This document shows, one piece after another, positions 51,776-62,877 of a DNA stretch of 64,000 bases. The notes under the pieces are model-generated. The model saw nothing but the letters and a program-made list of their open reading frames with translations, ran no database searches and was not told the DNA's origin. Within the stretch, counting starts at the first letter, position 1, and each line of letters begins with the position of its first letter. Origin of the DNA: an uncultured Bacteroidales bacterium (GTDB lineage Bacteria; Bacteroidota; Bacteroidia; Bacteroidales; UBA932). The DNA is taken from NCBI GenBank assembly GCA_949286415.1, contig CASEBV010000027.1, positions 1 through 64,000 of the forward strand, read 5' to 3'. Position numbers and translations under genes: made by a program.

Positions 51776-54424
51776 TCAGGCCTTGAGGGAGGCGATGGCG
51801 GCTTTGAGGCTCTCTATCTTGGAGAGGGAATCGGATTCCTTCTTGCGCTCGTTGGCAACGACCTGCTCCGGGGCGCTGGAGACAAACCTTTCATTGGAGA
51901 GCTTCTTGCGGACCGAGGCGAGGAACTTTTCCTGATAGTCCAGGGCGGCTTCAAGCTTTGCAAGCTCTTCGGCTGTGTCCACAAGTCCTGTGAGAGGCAC
52001 GAACATCTCCACTGTCCTTACCATGAATGATACTCCTGCGGTTTCGGAGAAAGACGGCACTTTTTCCGCAGAGGAAATGTTGGCGAGCTTGGTCACTGCA
52101 GGAAGCACTTCCTGTGGGAAATCCCCCTTGAATTTCAGCTCCAGGGCTTCCTTCGGCGAAAGGCCCTTCTGCTGACGGATGCTTCTGACGGCAACGACAG
52201 CCTCGCAGGCCATCTCGAAGTCGGAGATGAATTTCCTGTCAGGCTCTCCGGCCACAGGCATCCTCTGGAGCATGATTGTCTCCCCGTCCTTGCGCGGAGC
52301 CATGTTCTGCCAGAGTTCCTCGGTGATGAAAGGCATGAAAGGATGGATCATCTTGAGCAGGGAGTCAAAGAAACCGACAGTCGCACCGTATGTCTCCTTG
52401 TCTATTCCTGCCCCGTATGCCGGCTTGGCAAGCTCCAGATACCACGCGCAGAAGTCATCCCAGAACAGTTTGTAGATGGACATCAGGGCGTCGGATATCC
52501 TGAACTTGGAGTAATGGTCCTCGACCTCGGCAAGTACTGCGTCAAGTTTGTTGCGGAACCACTTTACAGCTACCGCCGCTGCCTCCGGCTGTCTTGCACC
52601 TTCATCTACGGACCATCCGCGGACAAGCCTGTATGCATTCCATATCTTGTTGCAGAAATTCCTGCCCTGCTCCACCTGGGACTCGTCGAAGAGGATGTCG
52701 TTTCCGGCGGATGTGCAGAGCAGCATGCCCAGGCGGACTCCGTCGGCACCGTATTTGGCTATGAGTTCAAGAGGGTCAGGAGAATTTCCGAGAGTCTTGG
52801 ACATCTTGCGTCCCTGCTTGTCGCGCACGATTCCGGTGAGATAGACATTGCGGAACGGCACTTCGTGCATGAATTCGTTTCCTGCCATTATCATCCTTGC
52901 CACCCAGAAGAAGAGGATATCCGGTCCTGTCACAAGGTCGTTGGTCGGATAGTAGTATGCAAGATCCCTGTTCGGCTCTGCCTCAGGATGTCCGGCCTTG
53001 TGAGTATCAAAGACAGAAATCGGCCACAGCCATGAGGAGAACCATGTGTCGAGCACATCGTCGTCCTGCTTCAAATCCGCTGCCGTCACCTGGGGATTCA
53101 GCTTGCGCGCCTCCTCAAGCGCTTCTTGAGGTGATGGGGCGACAACATATTTTCCGTCAGGAAGATAATATGCAGGTATCCTCTGTCCCCACCAGAGCTG
53201 GCGGGAAATGCACCAGTCGCGCACATTCTCCATCCAGTGCCTGTAGGTATTCCTGTACTTGTCCGGAATCAGCTTCACCTTCCCGCTCTCGACAGACTCA
53301 AGTGCATCCTTTGCGAGTGCGTCCATCTTCAGGAACCACTGCATCGAAAGCCTCGGCTCGATGACGGCATTGGTCCTTTCCGAATATCCCACCGGAGAAG
53401 TGTAGTCCTCGACTTTCTCAAGGTTGCCTGCATCGGCAAGCATCTTCTCAATTTTCTTCCTCGCATCGAAACGGTCTTCCCCGACAAGTATCTGAGCCTT
53501 CTCATTGAGGCGGCCGTGGTCATCTATGATGTCCGTGACAGGAAGATTGTGGCGCAGGCCTATCTCATAGTCATTGACATCATGGGCAGGAGTCACCTTG
53601 AGACAGCCCGTACCGAAGCCCATCTCCACATAACTGTCTTCAATAATCGGGATTTCCTTATTTATCAGAGGGATAAGGACCTTCTTCCCCCTGAGCCAAT
53701 GGTATCTCTCGTCCTCGGGGTTGATGCAGACTGCGGCATCCGCCATGATTGTCTCCGGACGGGTTGTGGCAATTATTATGTATTTGTCCGTCGGCTTCCC
53801 GTTTCCGTCCGAAATGAAATACCTCAGGTGATAGAACTTGCTGACAGTTTCGCGGTGAATCACCTCCTCGTCACTGACAGCCGTATGGCCCACAGGGTCC
53901 CAGTTGACCATCCTTATGCCCCTGTAGATATATCCTTTCCGGTAAAAATACACGAAGGTATTGATCACAGCCTCGCTCAGCTCGGGGTCCATGGTAAATT
54001 TGGTGCGGTCCCAGTCGCATGAGGCGCCGAGCTTGCGCAACTGGTTGAGAATAATGCCCCCGTGCTTCTCCTTCCATTCCCAGGCGTATTTCAGGAACTC
54101 CTCCCTCGTAAGACTCTCCTTGTCTATGCCCTCGGCCTTGAGCTTCGCCACCACCTTGCTCTCGGTGGCAATCGAGGCATGGTCAGTCCCCGGCACCCAG
54201 CATGCATTCTTCCCGTCCATCCTGGCCTTGCGGACCAGAACATCGTTCAAAGTATTGTTGAGCACATGGCCCATGTGCAGGATTCCCGTCACATTAGGCG
54301 GAGGAATGACTATGGTATAAGGCTCTCTCCCGTCAGGTTCCGAATGAAAAAACTTGTTCTTAAGCCAATAGGCGTACCACTTGTCCTCCGTCTCGGCAGG
54401 ACTGTACTTAGCTGGAAGTTCCAT
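51776..54424 (-). CDS. valS: Valyl-tRNA synthetase
   Basis: An 882-residue class I synthetase. HIGH-type [12 protein letters not shown] (~40-51), editing domain (~170-350; [22 protein letters not shown]), KMSKS-type [11 protein letters not shown] (~530), anticodon-binding helical bundle and a C-terminal coiled coil (~815-882; [24 protein letters not shown]). It charges tRNA-Val. Length and motif order are normal. A TATATTTG -7 box lies at 54511-54518 on its strand. Confidence 0.97.
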   Translation of the reverse strand: MELPAKYSPAETEDKWYAYWLKNKFFHSEPDGREPYTIVIPPPNVTGILHMGHVLNNTLNDVLVRKARMDGKNACWVPGTDHASIATESKVVAKLKAEGIDKESLTREEFLKYAWEWKEKHGGIILNQLRKLGASCDWDRTKFTMDPELSEAVINTFVYFYRKGYIYRGIRMVNWDPVGHTAVSDEEVIHRETVSKFYHLRYFISDGNGKPTDKYIIIATTRPETIMADAAVCINPEDERYHWLRGKKVLIPLINKEIPIIEDSYVEMGFGTGCLKVTPAHDVNDYEIGLRHNLPVTDIIDDHGRLNEKAQILVGEDRFDARKKIEKMLADAGNLEKVEDYTSPVGYSERTNAVIEPRLSMQWFLKMDALAKDALESVESGKVKLIPDKYRNTYRHWMENVRDWCISRQLWWGQRIPAYYLPDGKYVVAPSPQEALEEARKLNPQVTAADLKQDDDVLDTWFSSWLWPISVFDTHKAGHPEAEPNRDLAYYYPTNDLVTGPDILFFWVARMIMAGNEFMHEVPFRNVYLTGIVRDKQGRKMSKTLGNSPDPLELIAKYGADGVRLGMLLCTSAGNDILFDESQVEQGRNFCNKIWNAYRLVRGWSVDEGARQPEAAAVAVKWFRNKLDAVLAEVEDHYSKFRISDALMSIYKLFWDDFCAWYLELAKPAYGAGIDKETYGATVGFFDSLLKMIHPFMPFITEELWQNMAPRKDGETIMLQRMPVAGEPDRKFISDFEMACEAVVAVRSIRQQKGLSPKEALELKFKGDFPQEVLPAVTKLANISSAEKVPSFSETAGVSFMVRTVEMFVPLTGLVDTAEELAKLEAALDYQEKFLASVRKKLSNERFVSSAPEQVVANERKKESDSLSKIESLKAAIASLKA

Positions 54425-54700
54425 AAACTCTCAATGTCAACATTTTGCCGGACGCTCCGGCTTCTCCATAAAATCAGTCTGATACGGCACCGTCATGGCG
54501 CAATATCGTGCAAATATACGGAAAATATAGACAACCTCGCCCTATCCGGAGGGGATTTTGCGGGATTTTACGGAGTATGTATTTTCGGCTGCGCTACATA
54601 ATTAATTACCGACGGCCGCGAAAAACCTGCAAAAACACGCCCGATAATCTATACACCTGCGGCCGGAGGAGAAAGAATTCAATGCAATATTTGCATAAAT
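54425..54700. other. Divergent intergenic region
   Basis: It holds the valS -7 box (TATATTTG, minus strand, 54518-54511), no protein-like frame and no recognised RNA. Two short GC-rich patches (ggccgcgaaaaacctgc; ctgcggccgg) around 54612-54668 could pair. Confidence 0.4.
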
Positions 54701-54733
54701 TTTGTAAACAAATATGTTTATTTTATATCTTTG
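54701..54733 (+). promoter_or_regulatory. Promoter of the HTH/AbiEii locus
   Basis: TTTG (54701-54704), 21 bases, TATCTTTG (54726-54733), immediately before the ATG at 54740; TTG 54731 lies in the -7 box and is not the start. Confidence 0.6.
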
Positions 54734-54739
54734 TGCATT

Positions 54740-55204
54740 ATGAACACAGAATTGACAAGTGCCTACAAGGGAATCCGTCCCGGAAAGATAATAGAATGGA
54801 ATCTGAAGAAGAATCACCTCAGCCAGAGAGAACTGGCTGAAAGGATAGGCGAGCATTACCAGACGCTTAATGCAGTCATCAAAGGCAGGAGGAGTCTTAC
54901 GGTAGAAACTTCGTTGAAACTGGATTCCTTCCTCGGTTTCGACGAGGGGTTTCTGTATATGCTTCAGGGGTACTATGAAGTAGAGCAGTACAAGAAGAAC
55001 AGGCTTTCATCCTTGATCACCGGGATTCCCAATATAAGACGGATACTGTTTTGGGACACGGATTTCGACAAAATTGACTGGGGGAAAAACAGGAATTTCG
55101 TCATTGCCAGGGTCATTGAGAGAGGCAACAGGGAAGAACAGGAGGAAATAGCCCGATTCTACGGAATCCGATTGTCCGATTTTAAAAAATTCAAGAAAGA
55201 ATAA
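54740..55204 (+). CDS. HigA-like HTH antitoxin with a C-terminal DUF6922-like domain
   Basis: A 154-residue protein. The N-terminal domain resembles plasmid-maintenance antidotes (RPGKIIEWNLKKNHLSQRELAERIGEHYQTLNAVIKGRRSLT, ~13-55). The C-terminal ~60 residues, RRILFWDTDFDKIDWGKNRNFVIARVIERGNREEQEEIARFYG, look like the small domain that often precedes AbiEii nucleotidyltransferase toxins in Bacteroidota. So it is probably the antitoxin/regulator of a toxin pair whose toxin gene follows. The toxin is truncated, so this may act alone. Confidence 0.75.
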   Translation: MNTELTSAYKGIRPGKIIEWNLKKNHLSQRELAERIGEHYQTLNAVIKGRRSLTVETSLKLDSFLGFDEGFLYMLQGYYEVEQYKKNRLSSLITGIPNIRRILFWDTDFDKIDWGKNRNFVIARVIERGNREEQEEIARFYGIRLSDFKKFKKE

Positions 55205-55222
55205 ATTCATAATCTAAATTTG

Positions 55223-55564
55223 ATGTACACGGACAAATTCATACGCGCAGCTGAAACCATTGATGGTATTCGCATGGCTTCGCTTGATGATATAGCAGCA
55301 ATGAAAATCAATGCAATATCTAGGGGAGGCAGGAAAAAGGATTTTTGGGATGTCCACAAACTGCTGGAGAGATACACTATCGGCGATATGCTGGAATTGC
55401 ATAAACTAAGACATCCGTGGGAACACGATGAAGGGCAAGTGCTCAAATCCCTTATAGACTTCAGCGAAGCCAACGAGATGGAAGCCCCCGTGTGCCTTGA
55501 AGGAAAGGATTGGGATGAAATCAAGCTTACCTTCATTGACCTTGTCCAAGATTACGACAACTGA
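55223..55564 (+). pseudogene. Truncated AbiEii/AbiGii-type nucleotidyltransferase toxin
   Basis: 113 residues matching only the C-terminal part of AbiEii-like toxins: IRMASLDDIAAMKINAISRGGRKKDFWDVHKLLERYTIGDML and SLIDFSEANEMEAPVCLEG. The N-terminal nucleotidyltransferase core with the GS...D.D motif is absent, so it should be inactive. It begins 18 bases after the regulator gene, where a full-length gene would start, indicating an internal deletion. Confidence 0.7.
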
Positions 55565-55712
55565 CATTTCACATCAGCAGCCGTATCCGTCCGGATTACA
55601 TTGCATCCGGAACTAGCAGAAGAACGATTACACCAATGTCTTCGTATCATGGTTTGTTCAGTCCCGTTAATGAAAATTGAACAAGTTAATTCTTTTTCTC
55701 TCGGCTTCTGCG

Positions 55713-55720
55713 TATATTTG
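55713..55720 (+). promoter_or_regulatory. -7 element upstream of the DUF3467 gene
   Basis: TATATTTG, 22 bases before ATG 55742. Upstream -33 is only T-rich. Confidence 0.45.
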
Positions 55721-55741
55721 CCGACAAATATCTATATTGAA

Positions 55742-56059
55742 ATGGAAAACGAAGAAAAGAAACTCAGCTTCGAGCTCAAGCAGGACATCGCGAAGGGCTC
55801 ATATTCCAACCTTGTGATAATCACCCACTCCCACAGCGAATTCATCCTTGATTTCGCGACCATGCTTCCGGGACTGCCCAAGCCTGAGGTCACCAACAGG
55901 ATAATCATGTCACCGGAACACGCCAAGAGGCTTCTGCTGGCTCTTCAGGACAACATCTCCAAATATGAGGCCCAGAACGGCCAGATCACTTTCGGAGAGC
56001 CCAAGGGAACTTTCCCTATGGGAGGATTCGGCAACATGGGCAACGGGGCAAAATCCTGA
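55742..56059 (+). CDS. DUF3467 family protein
   Basis: A 105-residue cytosolic protein. ITHSHSEFILDFATMLPGLPKPEVTNRIIMSPEHAKRLLLALQDNISKYE is the DUF3467 core; the tail (KGTFPMGGFGNMGNG) is Gly/Met-rich. The family is found in bacteria and archaea with no proven function. Upstream in-frame codons precede the -7 box and are not used. kdsC starts 3 bases after its stop. Confidence 0.85.
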   Translation: MENEEKKLSFELKQDIAKGSYSNLVIITHSHSEFILDFATMLPGLPKPEVTNRIIMSPEHAKRLLLALQDNISKYEAQNGQITFGEPKGTFPMGGFGNMGNGAKS

Positions 56060-56062
56060 TTC

Positions 56063-56593
56063 ATGGACAGGGAATCTCTTATGCGCATCAGGGCTTTTGC
56101 CTTCGATGTGGACGGAGTTATGACGGACGGGGGCATCCTTGCCGACCTGTCCGGCGAGCTCTACCGCACCTTTGATTCAAAGGACGGATTCGGGCTGAGA
56201 ATGGCCTCCATGCACAGCTATCACCTCGGAATCATCACCGGAGGCCGTTCCGAAAGCATCCGGCAGAGGTTCAGGACATGCGGCGTAAAGCCGGAGGATG
56301 TCTACCTCGGCTCAAGGGACAAGATGGAGGACTTCAATGATTTCTGCTCCAGACACAGGCTCGGTCCTGAGGAAGTGCTGTTCTGCGGCGACGACCTCCC
56401 TGACGCCCCGGTAATGATTGCATGCGGATGCGGGGCATGCCCGTCAGACGCAGTGCCTGAAGTCAAGGAGATAGCCGACTATATCTCCCCGTATCCGGGA
56501 GGGAAAGGATTTGTCCGCAATACCATAGAGATGGTCATGAAGATGCAGGGCAAATGGGACCTGGACGTGAGCCTGTACAAGAAAAAGTTCTGA
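56063..56593 (+). CDS. kdsC: 3-deoxy-D-manno-octulosonate 8-phosphate phosphatase (KdsC-like HAD phosphatase)
   Basis: A 176-residue HAD C0-type phosphatase. Motif I is AFDVDGVMTDG (Asp nucleophile and general acid), motif II is GIITGGRSE, then SRDKMEDF with the Lys and GDDLPDAPVM as motif IV. It removes phosphate from KDO-8-P in lipid A inner-core synthesis. It is followed 3 bases later by maf. Confidence 0.88.
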   Translation: MDRESLMRIRAFAFDVDGVMTDGGILADLSGELYRTFDSKDGFGLRMASMHSYHLGIITGGRSESIRQRFRTCGVKPEDVYLGSRDKMEDFNDFCSRHRLGPEEVLFCGDDLPDAPVMIACGCGACPSDAVPEVKEIADYISPYPGGKGFVRNTIEMVMKMQGKWDLDVSLYKKKF

Positions 56594-56596
56594 ATC

Positions 56597-57172
56597 ATGC
56601 AGAAGAAAAAAATAATTCTCGGAAGCGGGTCCCCCAGACGGAAAGAACTCCTCGGCGGCCTGGACATAAGCTTCGAGGTGGACACGAAAAATAATTTTGA
56701 AGAAAAATATGCTCCGGAGACTCCGCACAGGATGATTCCGGAACTCATGTCCGTCGGAAAGTCGCACGGTTTCCACCGCAGCCTCGCCCCTGACGAGATT
56801 CTGATTACCTCGGACACTATGGTCCTGTGCGGAGACAAAATTCTCGGCAAGCCGCACGGCGCTGAAGACGCTGCAAACATGCTCCGCCTGCTTTCCGGAC
56901 GGACTCATGAGGTAATTACCGCCGTCACACTCAGGGACAGCAGTAGCGAAGAGACATTCAGCGACACGGCAAAAGTCACCTTCAAGACATTGTCAGAGGA
57001 GGAAATCAACTATTACATAGAGAAATACAGGCCATTCGACAAAGCCGGGGCCTATGGTATACAGGAATGGATAGGATACATCGGCATCACCGGCATCGAA
57101 GGCTCATTCTATACGATAATGGGATTCCCTGTCTGCAGGGTGTATGAGGAACTGAAGAAGTTCGGGGCATAA
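56597..57172 (+). CDS. maf: Maf-family nucleotide pyrophosphatase
   Basis: A 191-residue protein. LGSGSPRRKELL (~8-19) is the Maf signature; SDTMVLCGDKILGKP (~75), LSGRTHEVITAVTL, and KAGAYGIQEWIGYIGITGIEGSFYTIMGFPV complete the active site. It hydrolyses dTTP/UTP-type or modified nucleotides. It is the last gene of the DUF3467-kdsC-maf unit. Confidence 0.92.
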   Translation: MQKKKIILGSGSPRRKELLGGLDISFEVDTKNNFEEKYAPETPHRMIPELMSVGKSHGFHRSLAPDEILITSDTMVLCGDKILGKPHGAEDAANMLRLLSGRTHEVITAVTLRDSSSEETFSDTAKVTFKTLSEEEINYYIEKYRPFDKAGAYGIQEWIGYIGITGIEGSFYTIMGFPVCRVYEELKKFGA

Positions 57173-57185
57173 AAAATCCGGGTAT

Positions 57186-57221
57186 AAAAAAAGAGGTTGC
57201 GCCACTCACGTGGGGCCCCTC
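57186..57221 (-). terminator. Terminator of tRNA-Cys (minus strand)
   Basis: Read on the minus strand, GAGGGGCCCCACGTGAGTGG...CCTC (57221-57193) forms a stem ending in TTTTTTT (57192-57186). It may also end maf transcription from the other side. Confidence 0.55.
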
Positions 57222-57270
57222 TACTAACCACATAATTAATAACACTAAAACTAATAACCAATAAGTTCGA

Positions 57271-57340
57271 GGTGCCAAGCAGAATCGAACTGCTGTGCAT
57301 GGTTTTGCAGACCATTGCCTAACCACTCGGCCATAGCACC
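57271..57340 (-). tRNA. tRNA-Cys (GCA)
   Basis: 70 bases on the minus strand, starting GGTGCTATGGCCGAGTGG and ending TTCGATTCTGCTTGGCACC. The acceptor stem pairs GGTGCTA with TGGCACC. The D loop has the GTGGTTAGGC part, the anticodon loop is CTGCAAA (anticodon GCA), and the T loop is TTCGATT. CCA is not encoded, as is common in Bacteroidota. Confidence 0.95.
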
Positions 57341-57357
57341 TTATTTCAAACGGACTG

Positions 57358-57388
57358 CAAAGATAGCAATTTTTTATTAAATTCCAAA
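57358..57388 (-). promoter_or_regulatory. Consensus promoter of tRNA-Cys
   Basis: On the minus strand TTTG (57388-57385), 19 bases, TATCTTTG (57365-57358); the tRNA begins 17 bases beyond the -7 box. Confidence 0.75.
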
Positions 57389-57503
57389 CAATCTCTGCCG
57401 TCAATTTAAAATGAATCAGAATTTCAAACAAACGTCGGCTCTGTCTTCATCCGTCATGCGGATTCCAAAGGCCGCGATTATTTATAGCAAATGCCGTGCC
57501 ATA

Positions 57504-58697
57504 CTATTCGACATAGAGAAGGAGCCCTTTCAGATACTCCCCTTCCGGATGGTAGATATTTACGGGATGGTCTCCGGGCTGGTTGAGCCGGTCAAGTATA
57601 CGGACACTTCTTCCTGTCTGGGCGGCAGCGGAAAAGACTGTCAGGGCGAATGTCTCCTTGTCAACAACCTGAGAACAGCTGTAGGTGAAGACAAGTCCGC
57701 CTGACGCTACCTTTGAAATTGCGGCGGCATTCAGTCTCTGATATGCCCTGAGGGCATTGTGCAGGGCACCGCGGTGCTTTGCGAATGCCGGCGGGTCCAC
57801 TATCATCATGTCATATTTTCCTTCAGGGACATTCTTGAGAAAATCAATGGCGTCACAGCAGAAACCTTCATGCTGTCCTGCCGAAAAACCGTTCAGGACG
57901 ATGTTCTTGTCCACGAGCTCCATTGCACGCCTGGAACTGTCCACGGAATCCACATGCGAAGCACCGCCGCAAAGTGCATATACGGAAAAGCCTCCGGTAT
58001 AGCAGAAAAGGTTCAGCACATTGCGGCCGGCTGCATATTTCTCAACGAGATGACGGTTCTCTCTCTGGTCAAGGAAGAACCCCGTCTTCTGGCCGTCAGT
58101 CCAGTTCACCAGGAACCTGTGCCCGTATTCAAGGACGGTCTGGCTGTCGTCGCTGAATCCTTCTTTCCGGTATGTGTATCCGTCCACAAGGTCGAGTCCG
58201 GCCTTGAACGGAGCCGTCCCGGAACTCTTGTCATAGACAGCCTTGAGTTCGTCTCCATAGACTTCTTTCAGGGCATCGGTTATCTGAAGACGGGAGCGGA
58301 ACATCCCGGCTGAATGGGCCTGCATGACACATACTCCGTCGTACCAGTCGATGATCAGCCCCGGAAGATTGTCCCCTTCACCATGCACAAGCCGGTAGCA
58401 TGTCGTCCGGCTTTGTCCGCTAAGGCCAAGTGCCTTTCTCTCTTCAAGGGCCCTTGAAAGCATTGTCTTCCAGAAATCCGGCTTCAGCACATCCGAGTCG
58501 AAACTCAGGACACGCACGGCTATTGAGCCTATCTGGTAATGGCCGCAGGCCAGGAATGTGCCGTCAGAGGCGTATACGCCCACGACATCCCCCTCCGCAG
58601 GGTTTCCAATTATCTGGGCTATCGCTCCTGAGAACACCCAGGGATGAAATCTCTTCAGGGACTCCTCCCTGCCTCTCTTCAATATGACTTTGTCCAT
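57504..58697 (-). CDS. RlmI-like rRNA large-subunit methyltransferase
   Basis: A 397-residue protein. N-terminal PUA domain (~1-75; ILKRGREESLKRFHPWVFSGAI); EEHD-like middle domain; Rossmann SAM motif VLNLFCYTGGFSVYALCGGA (~222); IVDPPAFAKHRG (motif IV); and FTYSCSQVV with the catalytic-type Cys. E. coli RlmI makes m5C1962 in 23S rRNA; the exact base here is inferred. It follows the exonuclease gene by 33 bases. Confidence 0.88.
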   Translation of the reverse strand: MDKVILKRGREESLKRFHPWVFSGAIAQIIGNPAEGDVVGVYASDGTFLACGHYQIGSIAVRVLSFDSDVLKPDFWKTMLSRALEERKALGLSGQSRTTCYRLVHGEGDNLPGLIIDWYDGVCVMQAHSAGMFRSRLQITDALKEVYGDELKAVYDKSSGTAPFKAGLDLVDGYTYRKEGFSDDSQTVLEYGHRFLVNWTDGQKTGFFLDQRENRHLVEKYAAGRNVLNLFCYTGGFSVYALCGGASHVDSVDSSRRAMELVDKNIVLNGFSAGQHEGFCCDAIDFLKNVPEGKYDMMIVDPPAFAKHRGALHNALRAYQRLNAAAISKVASGGLVFTYSCSQVVDKETFALTVFSAAAQTGRSVRILDRLNQPGDHPVNIYHPEGEYLKGLLLYVE

Positions 58698-58730
58698 ACC
58701 TTAATATAATAAAAGCGCCGGCGGGAAGAT

Positions 58731-59336
58731 TTATAAAGAGTCCGTCTGAGGAAGAGGCTCTGAATTCATGAGCCTCAGATACATCTCCCTGCACACCCAG
58801 GCATCTGTCGCGGCGTATTTCATCTGCGATTCCGAAAGAGTCTCGGCCTCCCAGTTGGAAAGCTGCTGGGCCTTGGATATCCTGAATCCCAGGATGATGG
58901 CTGTCATTTTCTTTACACTCCTGTCATGGATTCCATAGTCACCGACTATTTTCTGAAGATCCACGAATGCCCTCGGCGTAAACTCCTGATATTTCTGCAG
59001 TCCCCGGATATCATCTGTCACTGCCGCCCCGACCTTGATGACCCTGTTGCTGGCGAGCAGTGAAGACAATTTCTTCGGAAGCCCCATATGGTTGATTCTG
59101 AACAGGAAAGCATGCTCTTTGCCGGACAGCTGAAGCAGCCCCACTCCATATCTCGGCTGGGAAGCCGAAAAACAGGGACGCGTCTCCGTATCAAAGCCGA
59201 TGACCTTCTGGGACTTGAGATAAGACACGGCCTTGTTGAACTCAGACCCGACCGTATCAATCAGATGAATCCGTCCCGGAAAGCTCGCCTGCTCCAGACG
59301 CTCTATTTCTTCTGCTTCTATGCTGGCTATAAACAT
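58731..59336 (-). CDS. 3'-5' exonuclease (RNase D / DEDDy type)
   Basis: A 201-residue single-domain protein. Exo I VIGFDTETRPCF (~45), Exo II VGAAVTDDIRGLQKY (~102) and Exo III YAATDAWVCREMY (~173), the DEDDy residues. It lacks the HRDC domains of RNase D, so it is one of the small exonucleases of Bacteroidota, acting on tRNA ends or DNA. It follows glnN by 46 bases. Confidence 0.88.
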   Translation of the reverse strand: MFIASIEAEEIERLEQASFPGRIHLIDTVGSEFNKAVSYLKSQKVIGFDTETRPCFSASQPRYGVGLLQLSGKEHAFLFRINHMGLPKKLSSLLASNRVIKVGAAVTDDIRGLQKYQEFTPRAFVDLQKIVGDYGIHDRSVKKMTAIILGFRISKAQQLSNWEAETLSESQMKYAATDAWVCREMYLRLMNSEPLPQTDSL

Positions 59337-59382
59337 CTTTTTATATTATCTGGACTGCATTATTATCTGGACAGCGGTTCTC

Positions 59383-61557
<2,175 letters not shown>

Positions 61558-61588
61558 AAAATCAAGAATTAATTCTCAAGAACGCCCG

Positions 61589-61625
61589 CAAAGGTAGAAA
61601 AAAGGAAGAAAAAAGACTATATTTG
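61589..61625. promoter_or_regulatory. Divergent -7 elements between glnN and the aminotransferase
   Basis: TACCTTTG on the minus strand (61596-61589) for glnN and TATATTTG on the plus strand (61618-61625) for the aminotransferase, 21 bases apart. Neither has a TTTG at standard spacing, and the interval is A/G-rich, so one factor could control both. Confidence 0.45.
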
Positions 61626-61649
61626 CAGCCGATTTAATTGAACAAAAAT

Positions 61650-62852
61650 ATGGCAAAGATTTCCGCTAAGGCCCAGCAGATGCCGGCATCTGCCATCAGA
61701 AAACTCATACCGCTTGCTGACGCGGCCGTTGAGAAAGGTGTTAAAGTATACAGGCTCAACATGGGACAGCCGGACATAAAGTCCCCGTCATGTGCCCTTG
61801 ATGCAGTGAAAAACATAAATCTGAAGAATGTTTCCTATTCCAATTCTGCAGGCCTGATGGAGCTCCGGAAAGGGCTCGTGGAAAAATACTACCGCAGAAT
61901 CGGCATCAACATCGAGGTCCCGGAGCTCATTGTGACGGTCGCCGGCAGCGAGAGCGTCCTCCTTGCCCTTGAAATCACATGCAACGCCGGAGACGAAGTG
62001 CTTGTGCTTGAGCCGTTCTATACCAACTACAACACTTTCGCCTTCATGAATGAAATCACCCTGAAGGCCATTCCGACCGACATAAGCAAAGGTTTCCAGG
62101 TGCCCGACATTGAGGAATTCGAACAGGCCATCACGGACAAGACCAAGGCCATCCTGATATGCAACCCGGGCAACCCTACCGGAACCCTATATACCAAAGA
62201 GAGCATGCTCGCCCTCGGAGAAGTGGCCCGCAGGCATGACCTCTTCCTCATCTCCGATGAAGTGTACAGGGAATTCTGCTACACCGACGAGCCTCATTTC
62301 TCGGCCATGAACATCCCTGACCTTGACCAGAATGTCATTCTGGTTGATTCTGTGTCAAAGAGATACAATCTCTGCGGCGCGCGCGTCGGCTGCATCGTGT
62401 CCCACAACAGGGAAGTGATGGCCGCAGCCATGAAGTACGCCCAGGCCCGCCTCTGCCCTCCTGTACTCGGACAGATAGCCGCCATCGGCGCCCTCGACAC
62501 CCCTCAGGAATATTTCGACGCTGTCCGCGAAGAATACATAAGAAGAAGGAACTATATGATAGACACCCTGAACTCGATTCCGGGGGTATACACTCCCCTT
62601 CCTATGGGTGCCTTCTACACCGTGGCCAAGCTTCCGGTCGACGACACCGAGAAGTTCGCCCGCTGGATGCTCGAGGAATTCAGGTACGGGAACGCCACGA
62701 CCATGGTCACCCCGGCCGCGTCATTCTTCAAGACTCCGGGAATGGGCACCAACTATGCCCGTATAGCCTATGTGCTTGAAATCCCTGAAATGGAGAAAGC
62801 CCTCAAGTGCCTTGCTGAAGGACTGAAGCAGTATCCGGGAAGGACCGAATGA
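61650..62852 (+). CDS. Class I/II PLP-dependent aminotransferase (AspC-like)
   Basis: A 400-residue protein. YRLNMGQPDIKSP (~30), VTVAGSESVLLALEI, LICNPGNPTGTLYTKE, LISDEVYREF, and the PLP Lys in VDSVSKRYNLCGARVG (~240), with C-terminal TNYARIAYV carrying the substrate-binding Arg. It resembles aspartate/aromatic aminotransferases of fold I; the substrate is unproven. ATG 61650 is downstream of the -7 box; an in-frame TTG at 61638 is rejected. Divergent from glnN, it may serve amino-acid nitrogen exchange. Confidence 0.9.
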   Translation: MAKISAKAQQMPASAIRKLIPLADAAVEKGVKVYRLNMGQPDIKSPSCALDAVKNINLKNVSYSNSAGLMELRKGLVEKYYRRIGINIEVPELIVTVAGSESVLLALEITCNAGDEVLVLEPFYTNYNTFAFMNEITLKAIPTDISKGFQVPDIEEFEQAITDKTKAILICNPGNPTGTLYTKESMLALGEVARRHDLFLISDEVYREFCYTDEPHFSAMNIPDLDQNVILVDSVSKRYNLCGARVGCIVSHNREVMAAAMKYAQARLCPPVLGQIAAIGALDTPQEYFDAVREEYIRRRNYMIDTLNSIPGVYTPLPMGAFYTVAKLPVDDTEKFARWMLEEFRYGNATTMVTPAASFFKTPGMGTNYARIAYVLEIPEMEKALKCLAEGLKQYPGRTE

Positions 62853-62877
62853 CATCTTCGGGGGGGGCGAAATCTGA

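Noticed and set aside
52343-54022. Long plus-strand frames (230 and 261 codons)
   Set aside because: Antisense shadows of valS; no motifs or start signals.
57411-57704. 97-codon plus-strand frame after tRNA-Cys
   Set aside because: Antisense to the RlmI-like gene, and its start lies in the tRNA-Cys promoter region.
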